Shown in pieces: positions 1-12,183 of a stretch of DNA of 64,000 nucleotides; positions within the stretch are counted from its first letter, which is position 1, and every line of letters starts with the position of its first letter. The position numbers were made by a program, and so were the translations under genes. A model generated the notes under the pieces. The model had not been told where the DNA came from and made no database searches. It was given only the letters and a program-made list of their open reading frames with translations. Location: the NCBI GenBank assembly GCA_035578155.1, contig JAPWDM010000006.1, positions 20,042,305 to 20,106,304 of the forward strand, written 5' to 3'. Origin of the DNA: Brachynemurus nebulosus (Eukaryota > Arthropoda > Insecta > Neuroptera > Myrmeleontidae).

Positions 1-633
1 GTAAAATTTTGTTGAGCTCATGGACGCAAGAATTACAAATTCGGCCCCGGGATCGAAAATTAAAGGGGAAACACATTTATTTAGACAATAATAACAAATA
101 TTTTTTTTAAAGATTTTAAATTTTAAATATGACAATCATGTTTGAATTTTAAAACATTCGAGAATATTATGGTTATTTATTGGACACTAATTCAGAAAAA
201 TACAAATTACGAGAAATTCTCCCACGAGAAATAATAGTATGCCACAATAAAAATATACTTCAATGTATACATATACGTAATGTACATCGTATAAAATATT
301 TTCATTATTTTCGATTAATAAATCATTGACTATTCGTCATCCCTAGGGTCTCAAAATGTGTCTACCTATATTGTTTAACAAAAACATCCACTTGCTCAGT
401 TGTCATTTATGCATCACATAAATTCGTATTCAGTCAGAAACTTTGCCGGTACTATCGGTACTACCGTTATCACAGAGATATCGGAAATATCAATACGTTG
501 GGTTTACAGAAATAAGCGACAAAAGTAACATAAAAGGTAGGTATTGAATACTCATTAGTTTTATTATTAATTGCAGTCGGAAACACACATACTTCTTAAA
601 AAAAAAAATTGTACAACATTTTTAAAAATACAT

Positions 634-1225
634 AGGGTAAAAGCCCTTATATCCAAATATCCTTTTTGTCAAGTATTTGAAATATTTTAATTGTGCGTTT
701 CTTCCAGTTTTTTCTGCACTAAATACATAAGCAACAAATAAAATAAAACCTGGATAAGTAGAGCAAAGCCTGTCACTTGAAATGATACATAGGATAAAAG
801 CCCCTATACCGGAACGCGATCCAATACTGTAACGGTTTTGACATTTATATATTAATGAAGCTATTTCTGAAAGAAACCTCTGATAACAAAAATTATTATT
901 AATACATATTAAACAATTTTTGTTGAATACAGTATTTTGATCCTTTATTTACGTCTGATACTTAAACCATTTTATCTTTCCTACATTGATGTCTAGATGT
1001 CACTCTATGCGTCATATTACTCATATTACACGTCTGTTTGTATATCGGTTCCCAACTCGTAGTGTCATTAATATTTCTTTGTTTGGATATAGATGTCGAC
1101 ATTTTGTAAAAGAAAAACATTAATAAATAAAAATTTTTGGGTTGTATTTTGTTAAAAACATATTCATTGGATTAAGAAAACTTTCTTTCATGCTTTATTA
1201 AAAAAAAAAAAAATGGGTGTTTAAT
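634..1225. repeat. Dispersed repeat, copy 1 (related copy at 14944-15614)
   Basis: This stretch matches 14944-15540 closely, sharing for example the segment starting CCTTTTTGTCAAGTATTT and a following run about cysteine-poor AT-rich sequence ending in GGGTGTTTAATTTAT. Two terminal-type motifs occur in it (GGTAAAAGCCCTTATA at about 640 and ATAAAAGCCCCTATACCGG at about 794), so the left end appears partly duplicated. No matching right-hand TIR is seen, so this copy is truncated. Non-coding. Confidence 0.65.
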
Positions 1226-1227
1226 TT

Positions 1228-1539
1228 ATGAATGCCTCATTCCTACGGGAAAATAGAAAAACCATTTTGTGCACGTGCACGTATTACGCAAAAACTATTG
1301 GACGGATTTTGATGAAATTTGGTGTGGTGATAACCTATTACTTGGGTCAACATTTAAGATACTTTTTACGTCAGGAAAATTCCTCATTCCAACGGGAAAA
1401 TAGAAAAACCATTTTGAGCATGTGCATGCATTACACAAAAATTATTATTCTTTGCAAGTTCTGTATAATTATTACACTTACATACTTCTCATTGAGTTTA
1501 TAACAATGCTTTGCGCGAACGACGTCGCGGGTACGGCTA
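1228..1539 (+). mobile_element. Helitron-like or other non-autonomous repeat tail with tandem units
   Basis: Two diverged units of about 150 bp carry the motif CGCAAAAACTATTGGACGG. They are followed by a conserved tail ending GCGAACGACGTCGCGGGTAC and then GGCTAG|T. A short hairpin (CGACGTCG region) just before CTAG followed by T is the usual look of a Helitron 3' end, but a 5' TC end was not identified. The same tail recurs at about 4780-4864, cut short before the hairpin. The 91-aa ORF over this stretch (1228-1503) is a reading of the repeat, not a gene. The Helitron assignment is inference. Confidence 0.4.
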
Positions 1540-2339
1540 GTACCACATATAAACTTTAGGAGCATCAACAGTATCAGTAGTGTCAGCAATAAATTATATA
1601 CGTATGTTTTTATTAAAAGTTTTTCTAGTATTGTAAAATGGACTGCAGTAAATTATATTTAAATTACCATAAACATATTAATTGAATTTAAAACTAATAT
1701 GTAATAGGTAATACGTTATACGATATTGGCTTCAGTCGGTATAAGTGACGTCAGCGCGCAAAATGACTATGCTTAAATGGTAATAATGTAAAGCATAAAA
1801 TAATAAAAATATGGGAGGCGCTGGGAAATCAGTTTTTCAGACGAATGATGATTATTTTGATTGTTTCAAAAAATTTTTTAAGTCACAAAGATTTTAGTAC
1901 ATACATATATTTGAGTATCTGTAAGTTCAGCATTCTTACCTAATATTGCTTGTCCGGAAACTGAAGGCATTTGATGCAACGTCGCCTTAGAAGCTATCTT
2001 TCTCTGTGTTCTCTTTATTCTTTTGATCTCCCTTTAAAAACTGACGTGAATTGACGTACAAGTAATACTACTGATGTAGTTTAAACTGATTATGTATTTC
2101 AGAAATAATATAATATTCGTGGATGCTTATTTCTGTCGAGTTATAAAACCTCATATACACATACAATAAATTGGCACAAATGGGTACATATAGTGTGCTC
2201 TAGATAACACTTTGGTAATTTCGTTATATAGACCAAAAAAATTGGGATGATACGTAAAATTTTTTACGGTTATCACTATAGTTCACCTTAAAAATAGTTC
2301 TTATTTGAGATCTACGGTGTAAACCAAATATACAGCTGC

Positions 2340-2705
2340 AAGATAACTCACAGCCCCAGACTAGAATCGCATAAGATATGTGTCACTGCCACTGGTAATC
2401 TTTTTAACTACACAATTTATGTGTAGTTCCCAAGATAGTTTAGGATCTAAGGTAATATCTAAAAATTTTACAGTATCTAGATTTTCATTAATAACGTCAC
2501 TAAAAGTTCAAACTCAAACGTTCAGCATCAGAAACCAGTTTTTGATTGCCGCTTGCGAATAATTCATTATGTCCTTAAGATCTTCAAAATTATTGTCATA
2601 CTTACTTAATGACTATGATCCATCGCAGAGAGGGAAGTCGTTTTCATATATAATGAACAGAACTGGACCAAGGACAGAGCCCTGAGGTACACCATAATTA
2701 ACCGG
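2340..2705 (-). pseudogene. Broken non-LTR (jockey/CR1-type) reverse transcriptase
   Basis: Read on the minus strand from about 2700, one frame gives YGVPQGSVLGPVLFIIYEND, the hallmark start of the RT palm region of jockey/CR1-type LINEs. Further on the same frame gives NYSQAAIKNWFLMLN and later FLDITLDPKLSWELHI, both typical of the post-catalytic part (the latter resembles the common FLGI.LD..L.W..HI motif). The catalytic YADD segment expected between these is missing and is replaced by a short stretch with a stop codon, so there is an internal deletion. Several in-frame stops follow. This is a dead fragment. No 3' tail or target duplication was recognised. Confidence 0.8.
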
Positions 2706-3916
2706 TAATCGACTGGAATATGGTACTTGACTGTATTAAAAATTTGTGTCAAATGTTAAATAATTCTAAGCATTATCATTACATATGTCCAATTTTAATG
2801 ATGAAACATAAAAAAATTTGATAACTATTTAGAAATTTTATTTTGAAAGTCGCCATTTTTCAACAAATATTTAAATTAGTGAAAACGCGCCATTTCTTGA
2901 ATATGACGTAACATTTTGTAGCTAGATATGTCGATTTTGATAATTTTCATCGGTGAGGTGAAATAGTGTTTTCTTTTGAATATTTCTATTAGCTTATATA
3001 TATAGTAATAATAATCGACTAGAATTCTAATAAATACTTGCTTTTACTTTGATATTTTATGAATATAATCAAAGTTTTGAGGTTATAAATATTGACATTG
3101 ACGTTTAGTTGCTTCAAACTGTGACGTCACTATAGTGAGGTGTTTTTCCTGCCTTTTTCTCATTTAAAATTGTAGGGTTATTTTTTTTTTTTTGATGATT
3201 TTTTACAGAATCTGTCGAAAATAAAAAAATCACTTAACTGATATGGGAAAACAATGCTTTTAAAATATTTTTGTAACTTCAATCAAGTACCCTATTTGTA
3301 TCATTTTTCCAACTTACTGAAAATTGTTTAAATATGAATCAACGAGTTTTATACTATTGGAATAATAACAACAAAGAAAGCCGCCTGTGCTAAATTTCGT
3401 AGATGTGCGCAGAACATTATGTTTTTAAATGAATTACAAAAATGTTATTTTTTGCTGTAGTATGTGTCTAGCCTCAGTATTTACAAACAATTCAACCAAC
3501 TGAACCCGTATTTTTTTACAATTTATGAAATTTCTTATGCGCTGAATATCTTTTTTAGTACACGCGATATATTTGCTCGGTATACAATAATGAACAAAGT
3601 TAAATAATATCTATTTAATGATATTTGTTTGGTGACGGAGCAAGTTGTTTGTTTGGTGCTGATGAGATTTGGTTCGTATAATTTAATGAATAATGTTGTT
3701 AATTATCAAAATGAATTTAAAACGAGACAACAAACGGAAAGAGCACAAACTTATTTCGAGTTATACATTTATACAATGATCGCGAAAATATATATACTCA
3801 TAGAATATAGATTGTCTAATTATTATTGTTTATTTTTATTTATAAATAAATAAGTAAATATATTTATATTTTGAATAATACACTAAAAAGTTTCAGAAGT
3901 TGTTTTTTGATAATTT

Positions 3917-4155
3917 TTAAACAAATCTGTTTGATAAAAATATTTGTAAACTGCAAACAGTAATTAAGATGGTGGGAGCGCCGAGGAGTTCAAATGCGAA
4001 GAAAGCGCGTATAAATATAAAGGCAGCGGGGAAACGTTCGTAACTCGTTTAGTCATTCTAAAGCAGCCCCTACACCCACAATAATACTGCGCAATCATCT
4101 TGTGCAAGATCATCTCTAGACAATTAAATAATTTGAAAGTATGCAATAAATTGAA
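3917..4155. repeat. LTR-like direct repeat, left copy
   Basis: Starts TTAAACAAATCTGTTTGATA and matches the copy at 4865 over about 200 bp. Each copy contains a TATAAATAT(A/G)AAGGCA box, a GTTTAGTCAT motif about 40 bp downstream, and an AATAAA within TGCAATAAATT further on. That is the order expected for U3, R and a poly(A) site in an LTR. No primer-binding site or internal retrotransposon gene was found, so a small TRIM-like or composite repeat is the most I can claim. Confidence 0.5.
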
Positions 4156-4280
4156 CGTAGAAATTGTTTTATTTCTACTAATAAATCTATACATATAATA
4201 AAATTGTAACGAGACCATTTCTGTACATGGAATATTTTTTGAAAATTGTACTGGTGCTGTAAATAGTTATCGATGTAGAT

Positions 4281-4864
4281 ACCAAAACAGCGATTTTTAG
4301 CATTTTTGTCTGTCTGTCTGTCTGTCTTCACGCATCACGCAAAAACTATTGGACGGATTTTAATAAAATTTGGTGCGATGATAACTTATTACCTGGGTCA
4401 ACATCTAAAATACTTTTTACTCCGAGAAAATTTCTCATTCCCACGGGAAAATGGAAAAACCATTTTGAGCATGTGCACACATTAGGCAAAAACTATTGGA
4501 CGGATTTTAATAAAATTTGGTGTGGTGATAACTTATTACCTAGGGCAACATTTAAGATACTTTTTACTCAGGGAAAATGCCTCATTCCCATGGGAAAATA
4601 GAAAAATTATTTTGTGCATGTGCACGTATTACGCAAAAACTATTGGACGGATTTTGATGAAATTTGGTGTGGTGATAACCTATTACTTGGGTTAACATTT
4701 AAGATACACTCCGGGAAAATTCCTCATTCCAACGGCAAAATAGAAAAACCATTTTGAGCATGTGCATGCATTACACAAAAATTATTATTCTTTGCAAGGT
4801 CTGTATAATTATTACACTTACATACTTCTCATTGAGTTTATAACAATGCTTTGCGCGAACGACG
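4281..4864. repeat. Tandem array, period about 145-149 bp
   Basis: After a (TGTC)n run at 4307-4325, at least three units repeat the motif CAAAAACTATTGGACGGATT, with CATTCC..CGG.AAAAT.GAAAAA at about 4435, 4584 and 4728. Units differ by scattered substitutions and small deletions. It is the same family as 1228-1539. Its unit tail stops abruptly at GACG where the LTR-like repeat at 4865 begins, as though one repeat had inserted into the other or recombined with it. Confidence 0.7.
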
Positions 4865-5115
4865 TTAAACAAATCTGTTTGATAAAAATATTTGTAAACT
4901 GTAAACAGTAATAATAATGGTGAGAGCGCTGGGAAGATTACATTTTACATACGAAAAAAAGCTCAGTGCGTATAAATATGAAGGCAACGGGGAAAAGTTC
5001 ATAACTTGTTTAGTCATCTAAAGCACCCCTACACGCACAATAATACTGCACAATCAACTGAGACCATCTTCAGATAGTTCAATAATTTGTAGAAGAAATT
5101 TGTGCAATAAATTAT
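4865..5115. repeat. LTR-like direct repeat, right copy
   Basis: Second copy of the 3917-4155 repeat, in the same orientation. It again carries GCGTATAAATATGAAGGCA, TTGTTTAGTCATCTAAAGCA and TGCAATAAATTATG. Identity to the left copy looks roughly 80-85% by eye, so it is not recent. Confidence 0.5.
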
Positions 5116-5299
5116 GTGAACCAGTTTGACCTATTAATTTGCAAAAGTTATTATTTATGGCTTCGCAACATCTTTATCACTTAATATTTAGAATTAAACA
5201 ACAATTGGATTAATGTACAATTCCTACATTCAATTTATTGTACTGTATGGCCCTAGCTATCCATTTTCGTACAAGGCGAGGTCACCAAAATCGGGTCAA

Positions 5300-5347
5300 T
5301 TTCGAGGAATAAAATGACATCACAAGATGTCATTTTGTTCCTCGAAA
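5300..5347. repeat. Perfect-looking short hairpin (23-bp arms)
   Basis: TTTCGAGGAA.AAAATGACATC and its reverse complement are separated by only 2 bp; a single T/G-type mismatch lies in the arm. It could form a stable stem. No function is evident; it may be a remnant of a palindromic MITE. Confidence 0.6.
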
Positions 5348-6232
5348 GTCCTTGTTCCAGAACCAGATGAGCAGTCTAGGCACAACGTGTATTTTGGTAA
5401 CATGTACTAACCTAACCTAACAAAAACCTTAATTTCGAATCTGCTTTATAATTTTTATTTGAGCCGCCCGAAAGAAATAATTATTGCCCACCCCTGATGT
5501 AACAACATAAGCTTTGTAAGTAAATATGTAGCGTAAACTTTTTTAACGAAACTTTTCATTGCAGTCGTTTGTTTTAATTAATAAATTTATCCATCTTGTC
5601 TTTTGCACACCCCGTTCATCGAAAACAATGCTCTCTAATGACAAAATAATTTCCACAGAATACAACACTTAAAAATTAATAAAAGTATTTAACTTTTAAA
5701 TTATTATGTAACCAATTTTTTTATGTTTTTAAATGTAAGAAAGACCAATGAAGTTTCGAAGAGTTATATTTATTTTTTCCTCTGAGTAATCACTAGCTAC
5801 TTATTTTAAAGCACCATCAATGATTTTCCTGTAAATTTACAGTTGAAAAATAAAGTTGACAGTTTTTAAACGAATATCAATATGTACTTAATTTATTTTG
5901 AATAGAAGTAAATGATCTGCCTGTTTCCTTTATATTTTTATCATTTCAATTTTATTAGATTTGTTTATAAAAATACGTATTTAATTTAATTTTATACGTT
6001 CATTTATTGATAATATTATGCCATATTTTTAAAAAAAATTCTAAGAATTTACGCTGTTAATAAAATTGTAAGCTTTTTTAGATCAATGATTCTCCAAGCT
6101 GGTGCTTTAATACTAAAGCCTCTTCACAAAGTTCCTCTTAAGTTATTTGTAACTTTAATGTCATTGGTAGGAACAAGCGAGTAACTGTCATTTTATTTAT
6201 TGGAGCGGAAGACTGAACTCAAATATGAGTTA

Positions 6233-6740
6233 TTGGAAAAACTATAACGAATCTCAAATATTGATTCCAATATTCAAAATAGACCGTAAGACCGGACCCT
6301 TTAAAAAACCGGAACTTAGCCATTTGCCTCATTTGTCTATGCGACGATTCGGCCCTGAGCATTGATACTTACCTGAATTACATACTCGACCAAGTGATCG
6401 GAAAACGTCATTTCATATTATACGACCAAATATTATTCCTGTTAATGGCTAAAATAATTCCGCGTTACAAGAACTATATTTAAAATTAAAGAATTGCTTT
6501 TAAACATTTCTCTAATGCTTAAAAAGGTGTTGATATTTGTTTGAATTACATGCTTGGTCAAGTGGTCGGGAAACGACATTTCATATTACACGATATAATA
6601 TTTGATATTCCAACTAATAGCGGAAATGATTCCTGGCTACAAGAAATCTATTCAAAGTTAAAGAATTGCTTTTAAACATTTCTCTAATGCTTAAAAAAGT
6701 GTCGACCGAATGGATTAACCCACTTTTTGGGGCTCTAGGT
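6233..6740. repeat. Tandem duplication, period about 168 bp, interrupted by a hAT element
   Basis: Units beginning GAATTACATACTCGACCAAG (6375) and GAATTACATGCTTGGTCAAG (6543) align for about 165 bp, including the shared segment GAATTGCTTTTAAACATTTC. A related unit containing the GACCGG..CC..AAAAAACCG motif at about 6280 recurs at about 7660, on the far side of the hAT insertion at 6741-7522. The transposon therefore landed inside an existing repeat array. Confidence 0.65.
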
Positions 6741-7522
6741 CAGGGATCAGCAACCTGCGGCCCGCTGCAAGCTTTCATGCGGCCCGCAAAGTAATATAAC
6801 TTTTCGAACAATTTACTCTGCCTATGCAGAGTTGAGCATACTTTATACGTTTTTTTGTTCTCCGATGTTTTATAACATGTAAATAAAACTTACTAAAAAT
6901 TTTTCCTCATGTTGATTTTTAATAATATTTATATTAATTTGTGTTAAAAATAAAGAAAATACCTCTGTCGCAGTATCCTGCATAATATAGCGAATTTCCG
7001 TTTACAAAAATTAGTTTTTCTCGGAAACTACTTGACATAGAATTATTTTTCAAAAATCTTTCCTATGTGATTATTTTCTCCTCTTTCCAACGGTGTAAGA
7101 AAATATGGCAAAAACTTGAGGAAATTTGGGCAAAAATCTCACTTTATCCACAACAATTTTTTAGGCAAAAATGCCTAAAAATCCATTCCGAGTATCTGAC
7201 GTGTCTGACTTTTTGGACTTCCAATATTTTTACCAAATTTCGTAAACAGGATTTTTCGTTCGAGAGTTATATAAATTTTAGTGAATGTCATTTTTGGGTT
7301 CTAGAAACTTCAAAATAAATTATTTCTATCATAGTTCCGGGCTCAAGACAGTGACTCCAGCATCAAGACAGTGACTCTAATAGCTGAATTTTTGATTCGA
7401 AAATTCGTTAACAAAACCTACTTAAGCCACATACTACATTGAAAAATATTTGACTGTGCGGCCCGCTAAAAATTATTTTTTTAAAAAATGGCCCGCCATC
7501 CAAAAAAGGTTGCCGACCCGTG
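6741..7522 (+). mobile_element. hAT-type non-autonomous element, family A (782 bp)
   Basis: Ends are CAGGGATCAGCAACCTGCGG on the left and GGTTGCCGACCCGTG on the right, with CGGCCCGC subterminal motifs on both sides. They are flanked by a perfect 8-bp TSD CTCTAGGT (6733-6740 and 7523-7530). The interior has no transposase. An 83-aa ORF inside (7067-7318) is shared with the copy at 56165 in opposite orientation but resembles no hAT protein I know. Further relics of the same interior lie at 13480-14030, about 31280-31400 and about 52920-53020. Confidence 0.92.
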
Positions 7523-7939
7523 CTCTAGGTGTTTTCTTCTTACCGAGCTCCTCAGCCCCACAAGATATAGAGCACACAAAAAATATACAACAATAAGTCA
7601 GTAATGTGAAAAACTAAAACAAATCTTAAATATTGATTCAAAGATTTAAAATAGACAGTTTGACCGGGCCCCTCAAAAAACCGGGCCTTTTAAAAAACCG
7701 AGCCCTAGCCATTTGTCTATGCGATGATCCGATTGTGATCAGAATATTATCTTTTCGTCATATACAAATTAATAAAAATGAAATATTGTTGATCAGAAAA
7801 TATCAGAGTTCACATTGATCGTAAGAAAAAATTCCCATTGTATTTGTCCTACGTTTGATAAAACTGTTTCCACCTTGTAGAGCATAAAAAATTATTATTG
7901 TCGCAGCTAACTTAAAAGATAGCTTGTTTCTATTTAAAT

Positions 7940-8436
7940 CAGTGATGGGCGCGTAAAGTGTTTACAGTGTTTACAAGCACAGTTTCCACGTAAACACGAC
8001 TTCTGTTGACAACATATTTTTTGGAAGTAAATATGTAAACAACGTAAACAACGTAATCAGATTAAAAATTAGATTGTAAATTGTAATAATAAAAGAATCA
8101 CATCAATAAGCAAAATACAAAAATGTTTGTTTTATAACTTCATATTTATTTTGAACTGAAAAATGAAAACTTCAATCTTTGGGTGGATATAGTGGACAAA
8201 GTTTTTTTTTACAAATTAGACACAGAGCACTATATTTTCTTCCTTCTTTTTTTAATTGAAAATTTAGTTTTGCATGTATATTCCTTTTGGGAAATGCCAT
8301 TTCGTAATTTATTTTTAAAATTTTTAAATTTACTCTTTACGTGTTTACCTTAGTTTACAGTCGTTTACTCTGTTCACATCTCTTTACAATGTAAATGTCA
8401 ACATCGACTGTTTTTACACGTAAATGCCCATCACTG
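7940..8436. mobile_element. hAT-type MITE (497 bp)
   Basis: TIRs CAGTGATGGGC are perfect over 11 bp. The flanking TSD ATTTAAAT is perfect (7932-7939 and 8437-8444). The interior is AT-rich, with GTAAACA/GTTTAC-type subterminal motifs scattered at both ends, which could be transposase-binding repeats. No coding capacity. Confidence 0.93.
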
Positions 8437-8673
8437 ATTTAAATATTATATAGGTACTTTTACTTCTGTTCGTAACATAACATTTGTTAACGTAAAATAC
8501 CAACGCTTTAAATCACGTAATTATACACATAGTTTACGTAAAATTATTATCAGAACGCTCAATTTTTTAACATTGTCTGTCATACGTTAGTTTCGCAAGT
8601 TGCCACTAGGGAAGCTTGTCATTGCCAATGCAGAATCTATGTAATAAAAAGATATATTTCATATAAAATAATG

Positions 8674-8676
<3 letters not shown>

Positions 8677-8715
<39 letters not shown>
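8677..8715. repeat. (TA)n microsatellite
   Basis: About 20 uninterrupted TA units. Confidence 0.95.
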
Positions 8716-8717
<2 letters not shown>

Positions 8718-9100
8718 CATTTTGAAATTTTTATATTTTCCAAAAGAAAAATGTTTAACTATAATATATTCAGATTTTTAGAATCTTGTTGAAAAAAACT
8801 GTAGGTAAACAATCCTTACGAATTATTTGAGATTGCACTTTGAAAACCGTTGCTGTAAAAGAACTGTTTTAATTTTTAAATATTGAGTACCCAGCGCTTA
8901 CGCAATTGTTTGTGTTTGTGTAAAGGTAAACACACTGTATATTCTGATTGTCATATCGGTATAAAAAATAATACCTATCATAAATTTGATATATGTGAGG
9001 CTCTTCAAAAAACATATTGACCATTACATGATAATCTTGTTAAAAGAATAAAAATAGATCTACACGTACAATAATTTTATTTGATGAAAACTATATTATA

Positions 9101-9267
9101 CAGGGTGTAAAACAAATAACTTTCGTCCTTTTGTGGGGTGACTCATAGCCCCCTGTAGACACTAAAACCGCAGGAATTTTTTCGGAATTAACAGTCGCGT
9201 CACCCCTCAAAAGGATAAGAGTTATTTCCTTTACACCCTGTATATAATATATATCCACATACATATC

Positions 9268-9299
<32 letters not shown>

Positions 9300-9432
9300 G
9301 TAAGGGGAATAACTCTTATCCTTTTGAGGAGTGACGCGACTGTTAATTCGGAAAAAATTTGTCGGTTTTAGTGTCTACAGGGTGCTATGAGTCATCCCAC
9401 AAAAGGACGAAAGTTATTTGTTTTACACCCTG
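9101..9432. mobile_element. Paired inverted mariner-like MITEs around a TA repeat
   Basis: Left arm 9101-9241 and right arm 9296-9432 are inverted copies of the same roughly 140-bp MITE, separated by a (TA)n-rich spacer. Each arm has its own TIR-like ends (CAGGGTGTAAAACAAATAAC outside, TTATTTCCTTTACACCCTG inside) and TA dinucleotides flank the outer ends. The outermost 40 bp of both arms share the variant TTTCGTCCTTTTGTGGGG. A second locus with the same layout lies at 36956-37353. Confidence 0.85.
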
Positions 9433-9976
9433 TATAAAATGAAAAGTTTAAAATAATTTATAATTCCGTACGTACGATTTTTATTCCTCGTTGTTGGAAA
9501 GAAATATATATTATTGTCCTACAGGACTGATATATTTTATACATATATTACGTTTCCATAGACGTTGATGGAAGGCAATCTGCACTTTTATATGCACTTA
9601 AACTGTTTACATTAAAAAACTCTTCAGTGGTGCATGTGAAATTCTCAAGAGCGTTTTCATTGATTCTTCAACTTCAAACAGCTTATTAAAATACGCCGGT
9701 TGGTGTTTTTCCATTTAATTTTTTTTTATGTGATGGTAAGAATAATATATTATACATAGTTAAAAGAAAAGTCGGATTTGATACAATTTTTTTTTTTTTA
9801 AATTGTACATAGTATTTGTGGAAAAAGTTTTTAAAAGTGGAATTTTTTATCCATTGTCTGCGTTCTTGGAATCGTTACCGATGGTTTTGTAACAATTCCA
9901 TCAATACATCCAAAGTTGTTTTTCAAGGAGGGATGACAATGTTCGAGGGGGATCAGTTTCTACTAGTGTTCTTTAA

Positions 9977-10823
9977 GGGGGACCACTAGTGTGACATTTT
10001 GAAAAAATTGGAAAATTTTTTTTTGCACGTTCCGATAGTCCATACCTTTAAAAATAACATATTAAAATTTCAAGTGCATATCTCAAATAGTTTTTGAGTT
10101 ACAACCATCTGAAGAGCGGTTTCTGATTTTCATTGTTAACTTTGAGGTATTGAGAAATGTATGAAGGTTGATAGTTCGGGAGTTTCTGGACGTGGCTGCC
10201 AGTCACATGTTGTGGAGCTGCTAGACCCTGGCACATATAAATGACTCATCTAATTTTACTATGATCGTTATAGCGAGTACATCGTAAATAATTTTAGTAA
10301 AAATTCTCAGTGATTAAAACTAAAAGGTAAGGTAAAGAAAAACTACATTTTTCAAATTTGCTGCAGTTATAACTCGAAACAAGTCATTCGATCGATTTGA
10401 TTCTTATTGCAGCTTCTTTTATATATGTTTCTTCGTGCCATGAACCTCCAATTTTCCCATCGAATAAAAAATGTAATTTTTGCAGGCCAAAAATTATCAA
10501 ATTTTCGCGCAAAATTTGAAACTTTTTTTTTTAAAAAACTCCACCATTTTGTTAAATATCAACTTTTTTTTTCGATTGAGGTTCATGGCACGAGCAATAC
10601 CTTCTAGTTTAATAGGCTTTTCGGTTTTTTTGATTTTTTGGAGCCTTGGGAGATTGCGAATAACTCACTTAATTTTCAGTTTTTTGGTCCAAAAGTTTTA
10701 TCATGAATTTATTATATATGAGCGAATATATCCTTAAAATATTAAAACATTCCATACAGTAGTTTTCTTTAAAAAAATTCCCAAAAATCACCTTTTTTCA
10801 GGCGGTCACACTAGTGGTTCCCC
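9977..10823. mobile_element. TTAA-flanked MITE (847 bp)
   Basis: TIRs GGGG.ACCACTAGTGTGAC and GTCACACTAGTGG.(T)CCCC lie between TTAA (9973-9976) and TTAA (10824-10827). TTAA duplication suggests a piggyBac-like superfamily, but the GGGG start differs from the CCCTAGA ends of the element at 26949. The two internal ORFs (10407-10737) are not recognisable proteins. Confidence 0.75.
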
Positions 10824-10869
10824 TTAAATCATTCTTTCTGAGGTGTTGAGGATCAACCGCACATTTCTT

Positions 10870-11076
10870 GGGCAATACTCGCTAAAAAGTTTGATGAACA
10901 CTGAAAATCATTGGATTCTGATCATCTTATTTAGCCGAAAGGGGATTTAGTGTGGTCAACAATTTATTAACAAAAAAGAAAAAGACTTTCAGTGGTGAAT
11001 TAACAATTTCTAATGATAAATACGGCACCAAATATCGAAAAATTTGTGTCATTAAAGGAAGCCAAACTCCTCAGTA
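10870..11076 (+). pseudogene. hAT transposase C-terminal relic (ZBED5-like)
   Basis: From 10934 one frame reads AERGFSVVNNLLTKKKKTFS and continues for about 45 more residues to a stop. (A/S)E(R/K)GFSVVNNLLTKKR is the characteristic C-terminal dimerisation-region signature of ZBED5/SCAND3-like hAT transposases. The preceding sequence can be aligned only by shifting frame (QPHISWAILAKKFDEH), so the gene is frameshifted and truncated. It is not bounded by recognisable TIRs. Confidence 0.75.
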
Positions 11077-11392
11077 GCAATATTATCTTATTCTAAGCAA
11101 TACACCAATTTTGGTACTTTCTGATAAAGTAATTTTAAAAATTTTTCCTTGTTCTTCAATATATAATATTGAATACATACTTCATTTAAGAGGAACACCA
11201 TCGAATTAGTTTTTGAAAAAATGACTGTGATCCAATAAAGTTGGAAAACTATAGGTTACATTATTGGTTTCAAGAGCGAAAGTCGATGTTTCTTTTTCTA
11301 GAAAGAGTGCTAAATAATTTTTTTTTCGAAAAGAAACTCTTACCTAAAATTCACATTTATATTCAGAACTACCCAAAATAAATTCTTTAGAG

Positions 11393-12183
11393 CAGTGTTT
11401 TCCAACCTGTGGGTCGCGACTCCCTGGGGGGTCGCGAAGCCTTTTTATGGGGGTCGCAGTTACTTTAACAATAAAACCACTCTAGTTCAATATATAATAT
11501 TTAATAAAGAAAAGGTTAATTAAAGGTTACATTAATGTGATGGTTTCATACCTTCGCTTGATAAAATTTCAAAACAAATAACTGCGGCTTATCTTCAATA
11601 ACAGTAAATCCGAGTTTTAAATAATTGTCGTCATATAGACGCTTTTTCTTTGCTTTTGTTTCATTACTCTCATTGGAACTTAAAGTTGACGGTTGTGCGT
11701 GGCTTTCCAGAAACTTATCCATTTTCAATAATTACAATGAGCATAGAATTTTGGATATTAAACAATAAGACAGTGAGCAACTAGTAAACAAACAACAAGT
11801 CAATTCAATAAATTTAAATACAATTCAAAGCGAATTCACAATTCAAAGAATTCAAAAGTACCGTCGTGATGCTCCACGCAGCGCTTATCACGTTGCGCTA
11901 TGTCTCGCTTAAACAAATCACGCGCGCATTCAGAAGCTACTATAAGTCGTCAACTTCGATGTCGATATAAAAATATGCCTGTTTAAAATCCTTTGTTACG
12001 TATACATTTAATTGACACCTAACTGAAAATAATCGATAATAATAAACGGATTCGATATTTATAACGTAAAAGTTAGAAATAGCAGAGGGTAGGGGTCACG
12101 AAATATTTTTCTATACTAGTGGGTCGCGAAATATTTTACCATACTAGGGGGGTCGCGCCACGAAAAAAACTTGAAAAACACTG
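11393..12183 (-). mobile_element. hAT element with ZBED-like transposase N-terminal remnant (791 bp)
   Basis: Ends are CAGTGTTTTCCAACCTGTGG and (reverse complement of right end) CAGTGTTTTTCAAG, with GGGTCGCGA repeated just inside both ends. The flanking 8-bp TSD is CTTTAGAG / CTTTAGAC, seven of eight matching. A 60-codon minus-strand ORF (11546-11728) contains KKKRLYDDNYLKLGFTVIED, the N-terminal signature of ZBED5-type hAT transposases just upstream of the BED finger, then loses frame. The element is internally deleted. Confidence 0.92.
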
